From assembly GCA_900765165.1 (NCBI GenBank), contig CAAFQR010000012.1, positions 1-17,690 on the forward strand: a DNA stretch of 17,690 nt, written 5' to 3'. The stretch comes from Veillonellaceae bacterium (GTDB taxonomy: Bacteria; Bacillota; Negativicutes; Veillonellales; Veillonellaceae). The translations under genes and the position numbers were made by a program. This document shows, piece by piece, positions 5,521 through 12,724 of the stretch. Numbering within the stretch: position 1 is the stretch's first letter; the number at the start of each line of letters is the position of its first letter. The notes under the pieces are model-generated. The model did not search any database. It worked only from the letters and a program-made list of their open reading frames with translations, and was not told the DNA's origin.

Positions 5521-7278
5521 TTATAAAACCTCCTTAATAGCGTTCTTTACATAAGATGCAGTGAACGGGTTCCCGTCATATTTCAAGCAACTGTGGAGCT
5601 TGCATTTGTTCGGCATGTTAATGCGGAACAAGTCTGCCAACTGAGCCGTAGCGTTCTGTTCGCAAATAACGACTTTCTTCGCTTTTTCGTAGAACGGCAT
5701 GAGTTGTTTTTTCGGGAACGGTTTAATAAGACGTAACTGCAAGTGGTTAATCTTATGGCCTTCCGCTTCCAATTGTTCAACAGCTTCTTCAATAGCACCA
5801 CGGCTAGACGTAATACCGATTACCAATACATCACATTCTTCATGTTTTGCATTGTTGAGGAACGGTTCGTATACGTCAGCAACGGTTTCCAATTTGCGCA
5901 AGCGTTTATCAGTCTGGCTTACGTGCATGGACGGTGCTTCTGCCGGTTTACCTTCTTCGTTATGTTCCAAACCAGTGGACAAGAAGAGACCGTTTTTCAT
6001 ACCCGGAATGGTACGCGGGGAAATGCCATCTTCAGTTAATTCGAAACGTTTGAAATAATGCGGACGTTCTAATTCCGGCAATTCTTCTTCTTTCATCAAT
6101 TTGCCGCGGTTAATCGGTACACGGTTCAAATCGAAGGCCGGTACAGACTGTTTGTTAAGACCTTGCTGAAGGTCCGGCATGAAGATAACCGGGCACTGAT
6201 ACATTTCAGCCAAGTTAAAGGCTTTCTGAATTTCATAGAAGCATTCTTCAATGCTGGTCGGTGCGATAACGATGTTTGCATAGTCGCCGTGAGCGTTGTG
6301 GCAAGCAGCGTTAATATCGGACGTTTCAACCTTCGTAGCCATACCGGTGGACGGGCCGGAACGCTGTACGTCGATTACGAGCATCGGCAATTCAGCCATA
6401 GATGCCATGGACAGGGATTCAGCCATCAAGCTGAGGCCCGGGCCGGAAGTACAAGTGAAGCCACGAACGCCGGCATACACACCGCCCATAGCAGTCATGC
6501 AAGCTGCGATTTCGTCTTCCGTCTGTACAACGGTAGCGCCAATTTTGTCCATTTTCTTAATCATATATTCCATAACTTCGGAAGCCGGAGTAATCGGGTA
6601 GGAAGCCATGAAACGAGAACCGGCAGCAATAGCACCTAATGCCAATGCTTCGTTACCTAACAAGAACATCTGGTTCTTCGGTTCCGGTACCGGTAAGGTA
6701 TCAACTTCGCCTGCTACGTTGCTCTTCTTTTCGATAACCAAAGCATGACCATCTTCGAAGGCGTTCAAGTTCTTATCTACGATATCCTGGGATTTCTTAG
6801 CAAATTTTGCTGCAATGGCTTTACGGAACGGTTCTTTGTCGAAACCGAGCAAAGCAACGGACATACCCAAGGATACGATGTTACGCATCAACAAGGAACC
6901 CTGTTTCATAGCCGTTTCCGTAATCGGCAATGCCAAGCAAGTAATCTTCTTGCCTTCAAAAGCACTGAAATCCGGATCTACCTTGCTATCACAAATGATG
7001 AAGCCGCCGTCGCGCACTTCTTCACCGTGCTTATCAACCGTTTCTTGGTCCAACGCTACTAAAAAGTCAATGGATTCACCAACCGTCATTATCGGTTCCA
7101 AGGCAATGCGCAATGCAAAGGTCGTATGACCGCCTTTAATACGGGACGCGAATAAACGCTGACTGTACAAGGAATACCCTTCCTTGGCAAGAATCGTGGC
7201 CATAATTTCGCCGCAGCTTTCGATACCTTCGCCCTGCTGGCCACCCATTTTCCAAATAAAATCTCTACGTTTTGTCAA
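5521..7278 (-). CDS. korA: 2-oxoacid:ferredoxin oxidoreductase, fused gamma/alpha subunit
   Basis: KorA pairs with KorB to form the oxidoreductase supplying reduced ferredoxin or, in reverse, 2-oxoglutarate for glutamate synthesis. The 585-residue protein is a fusion. The N-terminal gamma domain (about 1-185) has GGQQGEGIESCGEI (12-25) and RIKGGHTTF (46-54). The alpha part has the pyrimidine-binding domain with FMASYPITPASE (223-234), the catalytic-type Glu in QTEDEIAA (252-259), TSGPGLSLMAE (277-287) and QRSGPSTG (305-312), then the C-terminal domain with VLVIGITSSRGA. An open frame extends 35 codons further upstream, but only the TTG at 7278 has a suitable ribosome-binding site (AAGGAGGG, eight bases away). 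The extension also runs through the promoter. It is first gene of a two-gene operon ended by the terminator before queF. Confidence 0.93.
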   Translation of the reverse strand: MTKRRDFIWKMGGQQGEGIESCGEIMATILAKEGYSLYSQRLFASRIKGGHTTFALRIALEPIMTVGESIDFLVALDQETVDKHGEEVRDGGFIICDSKVDPDFSAFEGKKITCLALPITETAMKQGSLLMRNIVSLGMSVALLGFDKEPFRKAIAAKFAKKSQDIVDKNLNAFEDGHALVIEKKSNVAGEVDTLPVPEPKNQMFLLGNEALALGAIAAGSRFMASYPITPASEVMEYMIKKMDKIGATVVQTEDEIAACMTAMGGVYAGVRGFTCTSGPGLSLMAESLSMASMAELPMLVIDVQRSGPSTGMATKVETSDINAACHNAHGDYANIVIAPTSIEECFYEIQKAFNLAEMYQCPVIFMPDLQQGLNKQSVPAFDLNRVPINRGKLMKEEELPELERPHYFKRFELTEDGISPRTIPGMKNGLFLSTGLEHNEEGKPAEAPSMHVSQTDKRLRKLETVADVYEPFLNNAKHEECDVLVIGITSSRGAIEEAVEQLEAEGHKINHLQLRLIKPFPKKQLMPFYEKAKKVVICEQNATAQLADLFRINMPNKCKLHSCLKYDGNPFTASYVKNAIKEVL

Positions 7279-7354
7279 GAGTGTCACCCTCCTTAAGAAT
7301 GAATACTTGAATGTGACATTGGATAGAATCGATTTACCTAATTCAACTACGCTA

Positions 7355-7383
7355 ATTGTAGCATTTTTATGTAAAATGAGCAA
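7355..7383 (-). promoter_or_regulatory. Promoter of korAB (extended -10)
   Basis: On the minus strand TTGCTC (7383-7378) is 17 bases from TACAAT (7360-7355), and TGC directly before the hexamer supplies an extended -10. The start site would be near 7348, giving a leader of about 70 bases. Confidence 0.6.
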
Positions 7384-7408
7384 TTACCCCGCATTCTGCC
7401 TACATCTT

Positions 7409-7424
7409 CTATGCTTTTGCATAG
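7409..7424. repeat. Inverted repeat upstream of the korA promoter
   Basis: CTATGC (7409-7414) and GCATAG (7419-7424) form a perfect six-pair inverted repeat with a four-base spacer. It is centred about 35 bases upstream of the korA -35 box, a usual place for an activator site. It could also be a small hairpin if transcription starts further upstream. Confidence 0.35.
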
Positions 7425-7445
7425 CTATTTGAAGTATATTCGATT

Positions 7446-7480
7446 TTCTATAGGATATATCAAATTAACATCCTATAGAA
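7446..7480. repeat. 11-bp perfect inverted repeat upstream of korA
   Basis: TTCTATAGGAT (7446-7456) and ATCCTATAGAA (7470-7480) are exact reverse complements around 13 bases. The surrounding stretch 7384-7740 (357 bp between korA and truA) is very AT-rich with no credible gene. It also holds TTTGAATAG twice near 7517 and 7547, and a consensus TTGACA on the minus strand at 7666-7661. The repeat may bind a regulator of korAB or be a structural element. Confidence 0.5.
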
Positions 7481-7736
7481 TCCAAATAAACTCAGTGATT
7501 ATCTATCTTTTTCACTTTGAATAGCTCTAGTTTCAGTCTCTAAAATTTTGAATAGTAACATTTTGTTTTTTCTATATTTTGTATAATATTGCAATACACA
7601 GAATTTTAATACATTTTATAAGGTCATATTTAAGTTCTATATTTTAAAGTTCTACCCCTATGTCAAAAACTCATTCATAACGTGCATTTCTAGCAACCGA
7701 ATGTCACTTCACAATTGTCAATATATGCATAAAAGC

Positions 7737-7765
7737 AAACAAAAAAGCGCTTGTTATAAGCGCTT
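7737..7765 (-). terminator. Terminator overlapping the 3' end of truA
   Basis: Two copies of the self-complementary AAGCGCTT (7745-7752 and 7758-7765) form an eight-pair stem with a five-base loop. On the minus strand it is followed by four Us, one G and three Us. The first arm and loop contain the last truA codons and its stop, so the operon ends with almost no untranslated tail before the hairpin. Confidence 0.85.
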
Positions 7766-8527
7766 GATTGCCTCTTCCCGCTCTTCGTCGGAGAAGAAGA
7801 TTTGTTCTAAGCACAAGCCTTGGGCTGGTGCTGTTTTTCCTATGCAGCGCCGATCCTGCTTAGCCAGTAAGTCAGGAATTGCGTCTGCTTTAATTCGGCC
7901 AAGACCTACATCTACGAGTAAACCGGCCATATTGCGTACCATATGATATAAGAAGCCATCGCCAATAACGGTCATGCGCAACTCACCATCAACCGGTGTT
8001 AACGCTACACGATACACGGTCTTTACCGGATCAGCCGGCGTGGAGTTCGCCCCTTGGAGCGTGCTAAAATTGTGTGTGCCTTCTAAATACCGAGCGGCGC
8101 GGTTCATTTCACCAACATTTAAGGGTTTCTTAACATGCCAGTGATAGCGCTTGCGAAGGGGATCCGCCAACGGGTCGTTGTAAATGCGATACACATACTC
8201 CTTGCCGCGGATTTGCCAACGCGGCTTCCAGTCCAGCGGAATCTCCTCGGCACGGCGAATGACAATGTCTGCCGGCAAATGAGCGATGAGGGCTCGCGTC
8301 AGGTTAGCCGTTGGGATGGTACCCGTCGTAAAGAACGTCACCACCTGGAACTTCGCGTGAACACCTGCATCGGTGCGCGACGCCCCATAAATGGAAATAG
8401 GCTCATTGCAAACCTTCGACAGCGCTTCTTCTAAGCAAGACTGCACCGTAACGGCGTTCGCCTGGCGCTGATAGCCGCTCAAATCTGTGCCGTCATAGGC
8501 AACAATCAATCGTATATTTCGTGTCAC
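7754..8527 (-). CDS. truA: tRNA pseudouridine(38-40) synthase
   Basis: TruA isomerises uridines 38, 39 and 40 in the anticodon arm of many tRNAs. The 257-residue protein is normal length. The catalytic aspartate is Asp53 in GASRTDAGVHA (48-58). Other family landmarks are the N-terminal VAYDGTDLSGYQRQ (9-22), GKEYVYRIYN (about 107-116), GTHNFSTLQGA (about 150-160) and GDGFLYHMVRNM (about 193-204). The start is GTG at 8527, with GAGG five bases upstream. It is last in the ecfA1-ecfA2-ecfT-truA operon, 21 bases after ecfT. In many Firmicutes rplM-rpsI follow; here a terminator closes the unit. The ecfT-truA junction carries a 14-bp tandem duplication. Confidence 0.97.
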   Translation of the reverse strand: MTRNIRLIVAYDGTDLSGYQRQANAVTVQSCLEEALSKVCNEPISIYGASRTDAGVHAKFQVVTFFTTGTIPTANLTRALIAHLPADIVIRRAEEIPLDWKPRWQIRGKEYVYRIYNDPLADPLRKRYHWHVKKPLNVGEMNRAARYLEGTHNFSTLQGANSTPADPVKTVYRVALTPVDGELRMTVIGDGFLYHMVRNMAGLLVDVGLGRIKADAIPDLLAKQDRRCIGKTAPAQGLCLEQIFFSDEEREEAIKRL

Positions 8528-8532
8528 TGTTA

Positions 8533-8560
8533 CCTCAACCTAAGAACCTTAACCTAAGAA
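8533..8560 (-). repeat. Tandem 14-bp duplication at the ecfT-truA junction
   Basis: On the minus strand TTCTTAGGTTAAGG is followed directly by TTCTTAGGTTGAGG, two copies differing at one base. The unit encodes Phe-Leu-Gly, a stop (TAA in the first copy, TGA in the second) and an AGG-type ribosome-binding core. The first copy ends ecfT; the second supplies the Shine-Dalgarno of truA. Confidence 0.9.
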
Positions 8561-9352
8561 AAATCGAACGAAGGCCAATATCACCGTTACGAGCACGATG
8601 GCGCCGCCACCTACATAGTCGCAGGACGTTACGGCTAGCTCCTTCATGCGCGTACGATTCTGACCGCCGCGGTAGCAACGAGCTTCCATGGCAATAGCCA
8701 AATCATCGGCACGACGGAAGGCGCTAATAAACAACGGCACCAACAGCGGTATCATGTTCTTCGCGCGTTTGATGATGTTCCCTGTTGTGAAATCAGCACC
8801 GCGGGATTCTTGCGCTTTCATGATGCGATCTGTTTCTTCCAGCAAGGTCGGAATGAAGCGCAACGCGATGGTCATCATCATAGCCAGTTCATGAGCCGGC
8901 ACACCAAAACGACGGAACGGATTAAGCAAATGTTCAATACCGTCGGTTAAGCGAATCGGCGATGTGGTGTACGTCAAAAGCGACGAGAACAACAGCAAGA
9001 ACACTAAGCGTGCGGCCATGTAAGCGCCCATGCGCAAGCCTTCAACAGTAATGCTCAAGAAGCCGAACTTCCATACCACCGTCCCCGGTGTGGAGAAGAT
9101 GTGAACGGCTACGGTAAACACGATGATAATCCATAAAGGCTTAACGGCATTCCACAGCAAGCGAGCCGGTAAGCGGGATACGCCAATCGTAAGAGCCGTA
9201 AACGCTGCTACGATGCCATAGCCTAACGGAGAATCGGCTAAGAAGATAGCTACGATAAAGACCATGGTGCTTAAAATTTTAACCCGCGGATCCATGCGAT
9301 GTAAGAAGGAATTCCCCGGAAAATATTGTCCTAATGTAATATTACTCAGCAT
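8549..9352 (-). CDS. ecfT: Energy-coupling factor transporter transmembrane protein EcfT
   Basis: EcfT is the membrane scaffold of group II ECF importers. It couples the two ATPases to interchangeable substrate-binding S components for vitamins or metal ions. The 267 residues contain several hydrophobic segments (about 25-58, 70-88, 112-128, 245-265) and the two cytoplasmic coupling motifs, SRG in QESRGAD (181-187) and ARC in MEARCYRGG (222-230), which dock onto EcfA1 and EcfA2. The ATG overlaps the end of ecfA2 by 11 bases, and its Shine-Dalgarno AGGAGGT lies within ecfA2. No S component is encoded in the window, so this is a shared module serving S proteins encoded elsewhere. The C-terminus FLG-stop lies in the first copy of a tandem repeat. 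Confidence 0.95.
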   Translation of the reverse strand: MLSNITLGQYFPGNSFLHRMDPRVKILSTMVFIVAIFLADSPLGYGIVAAFTALTIGVSRLPARLLWNAVKPLWIIIVFTVAVHIFSTPGTVVWKFGFLSITVEGLRMGAYMAARLVFLLLFSSLLTYTTSPIRLTDGIEHLLNPFRRFGVPAHELAMMMTIALRFIPTLLEETDRIMKAQESRGADFTTGNIIKRAKNMIPLLVPLFISAFRRADDLAIAMEARCYRGGQNRTRMKELAVTSCDYVGGGAIVLVTVILAFVRFFLG

Positions 9353-10262
9353 GGGATACCTCCTGTGACGATTTCGCGGAATCTGCGCTATGTGCGTTGG
9401 TGGTTTTCATTTCACCTAGCGCTTTTTCGATAGCTTTCGCCGCTTCTTCGGTGGTAATAACCGAACGAGAAACCGGCAAGCCTCGCTGCACGAGGTAATC
9501 CATGAGCATAGAAACTGGCGGCACGTCAACGCCGGCAGCCTGGAGCTCCTGACGATGATTGAGGAAAATATCCAGCGGCGCACCATCCAAGAGGATTTTG
9601 CCATCATCCACAACGAGCAAGCGGTTCGCCATCTTCGAAATATCTTCCATGTTGTGCGACACCAACACGACAGTAATACCCTTTTCCTTGTGAAGACGCA
9701 TAACTTCGCCGAAGATTTCTTCGCGGCCAAAAGGATCAAGACCGGCCGATGGTTCGTCCAATACTAAGTACGACGGATTCAACGCTATAACACCGGCAAT
9801 AGCGACGCGGCGCATCTGACCACCGGATAAATGGAACGGTGAACGCGTAGCGTATGTGTCATAATCAAGACCAACGAAAGCCATAGCTTCACGTACCCGT
9901 TCGTCTACCTGTTCTTCAATGAGACCTAAATTGCGCGGCCCGAAAGCAATATCAGCAGCAATGGTTTCTTCAAAGAGCTGATGCTCCGGATACTGGAACA
10001 CCATGCCTACCTTATGGCGCATGTTCTTCACTTCTTCAGTCTTGCCTGCCGCATCGACACCATTAATGGTCACAACGCCTTCCGTCGGATGGATAAGACC
10101 GTTCAAATGCTGGACCAACGTGGATTTACCAGAGCCGGTGTGGCCGATAATCCCAACGAATTCGCCTTCATTAATCGTAACGGACACGCCCTTTAAGGCT
10201 GTTTTTTCAAAAGACGTTCCCTTTCCGTATGTATAGGTTACGTTATCTAAAATTATCGGCAT
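9342..10262 (-). CDS. ecfA2: Energy-coupling factor ATP-binding protein EcfA2
   Basis: This is one of the paired ABC ATPases driving ECF uptake. The 306 residues show Walker A GHTGSGKST (40-48), the Q-loop with FQYPEHQLFEET (89-100, the EcfA2-type sequence), signature LSGGQ (145-149), Walker B YLVLDE (165-170, Glu170) and switch His203. Residues beyond about 270 form a charged, low-complexity tail (KTTNAHSADSAKSSQE) that is longer than usual; its last codons hold the ecfT ribosome-binding site. The ATG overlaps the ecfA1 stop region by 10 bases and is preceded by AGGTGAT. Assignment as A2 rather than A1 rests on the EHQLFEE Q-loop and gene order. Confidence 0.95.
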   Translation of the reverse strand: MPIILDNVTYTYGKGTSFEKTALKGVSVTINEGEFVGIIGHTGSGKSTLVQHLNGLIHPTEGVVTINGVDAAGKTEEVKNMRHKVGMVFQYPEHQLFEETIAADIAFGPRNLGLIEEQVDERVREAMAFVGLDYDTYATRSPFHLSGGQMRRVAIAGVIALNPSYLVLDEPSAGLDPFGREEIFGEVMRLHKEKGITVVLVSHNMEDISKMANRLLVVDDGKILLDGAPLDIFLNHRQELQAAGVDVPPVSMLMDYLVQRGLPVSRSVITTEEAAKAIEKALGEMKTTNAHSADSAKSSQEVSHAE

Positions 10263-11113
10263 AAGCTATCACCTAACTCTTCATTCGTAATAATATTTGT
10301 AGACACCGGTACACCGTCGTCGTGCAATAACATAGCCACTTCCGCAGCTACCGGTACGTCGAGGCCTAACTCCTTCAGCATATGAACCTGTGAAAAGATT
10401 ACCCGCGGTGTCCCTTGTTCAACTACCTTACCATTTTTCATGACCACAATGCGGTCAGCAGTAACTGCTTCTTCCATGAAGTGCGTAATGTACACAATGG
10501 TAATGCCTTCTTCTTTATTAAGGCGGTGAACGGTTTCCAATACTTCGCGACGGCCTTTCGGATCCAGCATGGCCGTTGGTTCGTCTAGGACGATGCACAT
10601 AGGCTTCATAGCTAAAACGCCGGCAATGGCAATGCGCTGTTTTTGACCACCGGATAAGAGGCTCGGTGAATGTAAGGCGTACGCTGTCATGTTAACGGAT
10701 TTTAAAGCTTCATCGACGCGACGACGGATTTCCTTCGGTTCAATGCCGAGGTTTTCCGGCCCGAAGGCAACGTCTTCTTCTACTACGGCCGCTACAATTT
10801 GGTTGTCTGGATTTTGGAATACCATCCCTACGCGCTGACGGATGTCCCAAACCGTATTGGGATCGTCGGTACGATAGCCAGCTACTTCAATTGTACCTGC
10901 CGACGGCTGCAACAACACGTTAAAATGCTTGGCCAACGTGCTCTTGCCGCTGCCGTTAGTGCCGATTATACAGACGAATTCGCCTCGTTTAATCGTTACG
11001 CTTACATCATCTAACGCTTTTACTACATTGCCGGTCTCATCCTCATAGGTATGAGCCACATGATCTGCGTGTATCATGATTTCGTTTTTGCTGAGAATTT
11101 CTTCTTTGTTCAT
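10253..11113 (-). CDS. ecfA1: Energy-coupling factor ATP-binding protein EcfA1
   Basis: This is the partner ABC ATPase of EcfA2. From the chosen start it has 286 residues with Walker A GTNGSGKST (51-59), Q-loop FQNPDNQIVAA (99-109, typical of EcfA1), signature LSGGQ (153-157), Walker B CIVLDE (173-178) and switch His211. An in-frame ATG six codons upstream (11131) lacks a ribosome-binding site. The ATG at 11113 has AAGGAAG eight bases away and was chosen. It is first gene of the ECF-truA operon, with its own promoter after the rplQ terminator. The usual Firmicutes order places this module directly after rplQ, as here. Confidence 0.95.
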   Translation of the reverse strand: MNKEEILSKNEIMIHADHVAHTYEDETGNVVKALDDVSVTIKRGEFVCIIGTNGSGKSTLAKHFNVLLQPSAGTIEVAGYRTDDPNTVWDIRQRVGMVFQNPDNQIVAAVVEEDVAFGPENLGIEPKEIRRRVDEALKSVNMTAYALHSPSLLSGGQKQRIAIAGVLAMKPMCIVLDEPTAMLDPKGRREVLETVHRLNKEEGITIVYITHFMEEAVTADRIVVMKNGKVVEQGTPRVIFSQVHMLKELGLDVPVAAEVAMLLHDDGVPVSTNIITNEELGDSLCR

Positions 11114-11204
11114 GCTGATATCTTCCTTCATGATAGTATTTTGCCGTTCTACACTGAAAGGTATTACGTTAGGACACTCTCTCGTCTATTTGTTAACCTC
11201 TTAT

Positions 11205-11233
11205 ATTTTACAGGATAACAAACGAACGGACAA
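11205..11233 (-). promoter_or_regulatory. Promoter of the ecfA1-ecfA2-ecfT-truA operon
   Basis: On the minus strand TTGTCC (11233-11228) lies 17 bases from TAAAAT (11210-11205), with TG just before the -10. The start would be near 11198, about 85 bases ahead of the ecfA1 ATG. It sits immediately after the rplQ terminator, making the ECF unit independent of the ribosomal operon. Confidence 0.6.
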
Positions 11234-11243
11234 TAGTAAATAT

Positions 11244-11284
11244 AAAAAAGCGGTGTTGCTAACTGTTGTTGCAACACCGTTTTT
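11244..11284. terminator. Bidirectional terminator after rplQ
   Basis: CGGTGTTGC (11251-11259) pairs perfectly with GCAACACCG (11271-11279) around an 11-base loop. Six As precede the left arm and five Ts follow the right arm, so it works on either strand. It ends the alpha operon 11 bases after the rplQ stop. Confidence 0.9.
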
Positions 11285-11295
11285 CTGTTGTGAAA

Positions 11296-11631
11296 CTATA
11301 CGAGCTCGATGAGTGCCAACGGAGCTGCATCGCCTTTACGAAGGCCCGTTTTGATTACACGAGTGTAACCGCCCTGGCGTTCAGCATATTTCGGAGCAAT
11401 TTCATCAAACAATTTCTTTACTACTTCTTCGTCCATGAGGTAAGCGAGTACCTGACGGCGAGCATGAAGATCACCACGTTTTGCCAACGTAATCATCTGA
11501 TCTGCCAAGCCGCGCAATTCCTTAGCTTTCGCTTCGGTGGTCTCGATACGATCATATTGGAAGAAAGATGTTAACATACCGCGGAATAAAGCTTTGCGAG
11601 CAGAGCTGTCACGGCCTAACTTTCTATACAT
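11296..11631 (-). CDS. rplQ: 50S ribosomal protein L17
   Basis: L17 binds 23S rRNA near the peptide exit of the large subunit. The 111-residue protein has the family N-terminus YRKLGRDSSARKALFRGMLTS (split over residues 2-22), the TEAKAKELRGLADQMITLAK helix (about 32-51) and the C-terminal GGYTRVIKTGLRKGDAAPLALIEL (about 87-110). It starts at ATG 11631, with AAGGAGG seven bases upstream. It is the last gene of the spc/alpha ribosomal operon, 12 bases after rpoA, and is followed by a strong terminator. Confidence 0.98.
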   Translation of the reverse strand: MYRKLGRDSSARKALFRGMLTSFFQYDRIETTEAKAKELRGLADQMITLAKRGDLHARRQVLAYLMDEEVVKKLFDEIAPKYAERQGGYTRVIKTGLRKGDAAPLALIELV

Positions 11632-11643
11632 TAGTCATCCTCC

Positions 11644-12645
11644 TTATTCGTCTTTGTCCTTAAGAGAAAACCCGCCCATAGGGTGATTCTTAAGTTTTTC
11701 TATAATTTCGTCAATGGACTTTTTACCTAAGTTACGAACTTTGCCTAAATCTTCCGGAGATTTATCGAGTAAGTCCGCAATGGTATTGATACCAGCTCTC
11801 TTCAAGCAATTGTACGCGCGAACGGACAATTCCAAATCATCGATAAGAATCTTGGACGGACCGTCATCTTCCTGAACCGATACATCACTAGGATCTACGA
11901 TGTCACCTTCATAGTCTTCACTCGGAATGTTGATGCTATCCGCAGAGTGAGCTAATTTAGTGAAGTTGCTTAAATAACTGATCATAATGGCAGCCGATTT
12001 AGCTACTGCATCGGCAGCGCTAATAGCACCATTAGTCTGAACTTCGAGAGTTAACTTATCAAAGTCCATTTCATTGCCGACACGTACATCGCTGACTTCA
12101 TATTTAGCACGAAGAATAGGCGAGAAAATAGAATCAATCGGAATACGACCGATTACATCGTCATCACGTTTGTTCTTCGTAGACGGCACATAACCTTTAC
12201 CACGTTCGATGCGCACGTCCATAACCAAGTGAGCTACCTCATCCATGGTTGCAATTACGAGTTCAGGATTTAAAATTTCCACATCCGGCGGGAAATGATT
12301 TACCAAATCCCCGGCTGTCAAAACGCCATCCTTCTGAATATCTACATGAATATCCAACGGAACTTGCGCGTCGCTATCCAAGCGAAGGCACAACTGTTTG
12401 AGGTTCAGGATAATATCCGTTACGTCCTCACGAATACCGGGAATAGTAGAAAATTCATGAAGCACTCCATCAATCTTAATGGAGGTGATGGCCGCACCAT
12501 CTAAAGACGACAGTAGAATCCGACGTAAGCTATTACCGAGAGTAATACCGTAGCCGCGATCAAGCGGTTCACATACGAACTTACCGTAGCGACCGTCATC
12601 GCTCATATCAACTTTCTCGATTTTTAATTTCTTTTCTTCGCTCAT
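11644..12645 (-). CDS. rpoA: DNA-directed RNA polymerase alpha subunit
   Basis: Alpha nucleates RNA polymerase assembly and contacts UP elements and activators. From the chosen ATG it has 333 residues. The N-terminal domain (about 1-225) carries DRGYGITLGNSLRRILLSSL (about 29-48) and HEFSTIPGIREDV; the C-terminal domain (about 245-320) has LELSVRAYNCLKRAGI and LGKVRNLGKKSIDEI, joined by an acidic linker (SEDYEGDIVDPSD). An open frame extends eight codons upstream, but GAGGAGG is nine bases before the ATG at 12645, which fits. Gene order is canonical except that rpsD is missing between rpsK and rpoA. The 79-base gap instead holds a short hairpin and an extended -10 promoter candidate. Confidence 0.98.
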   Translation of the reverse strand: MSEEKKLKIEKVDMSDDGRYGKFVCEPLDRGYGITLGNSLRRILLSSLDGAAITSIKIDGVLHEFSTIPGIREDVTDIILNLKQLCLRLDSDAQVPLDIHVDIQKDGVLTAGDLVNHFPPDVEILNPELVIATMDEVAHLVMDVRIERGKGYVPSTKNKRDDDVIGRIPIDSIFSPILRAKYEVSDVRVGNEMDFDKLTLEVQTNGAISAADAVAKSAAIMISYLSNFTKLAHSADSINIPSEDYEGDIVDPSDVSVQEDDGPSKILIDDLELSVRAYNCLKRAGINTIADLLDKSPEDLGKVRNLGKKSIDEIIEKLKNHPMGGFSLKDKDE

Positions 12646-12681
12646 CAGGATAATCCTCCTCTTAAACACGCCTCTCTTTAT

Positions 12682-12690
12682 AGTATACCA
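12682..12690 (-). promoter_or_regulatory. Candidate internal promoter for rpoA-rplQ
   Basis: The minus strand reads TGG-TATACT, an extended -10 with five of six hexamer matches; no good -35 box is present. The start would be near 12675, about 30 bases before the rpoA ATG. Just upstream, GCGACC (12693-12698) and GGTCGC (12708-12713) form a hairpin without a U-tract. Confidence 0.4.
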
Positions 12691-12724
12691 TAGCGACCGC
12701 CCGAAAGGGTCGCGGAACTATAAA

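Noticed and set aside
4878..5537. Long open frame (219 codons) on the + strand across korB
   Set aside because: It lies antisense to a clearly conserved gene, has no family features, and its length follows from the codon bias of korB.
6163..6639. 158-codon + strand frame across korA
   Set aside because: It is a shadow of a highly conserved coding region; composition is unlike a real protein.
7279..7383. N-terminal 35-residue extension of KorA
   Set aside because: The extension overlaps the likely promoter, lacks a ribosome-binding site, and does not resemble KorA; the TTG at 7278 has an ideal one.
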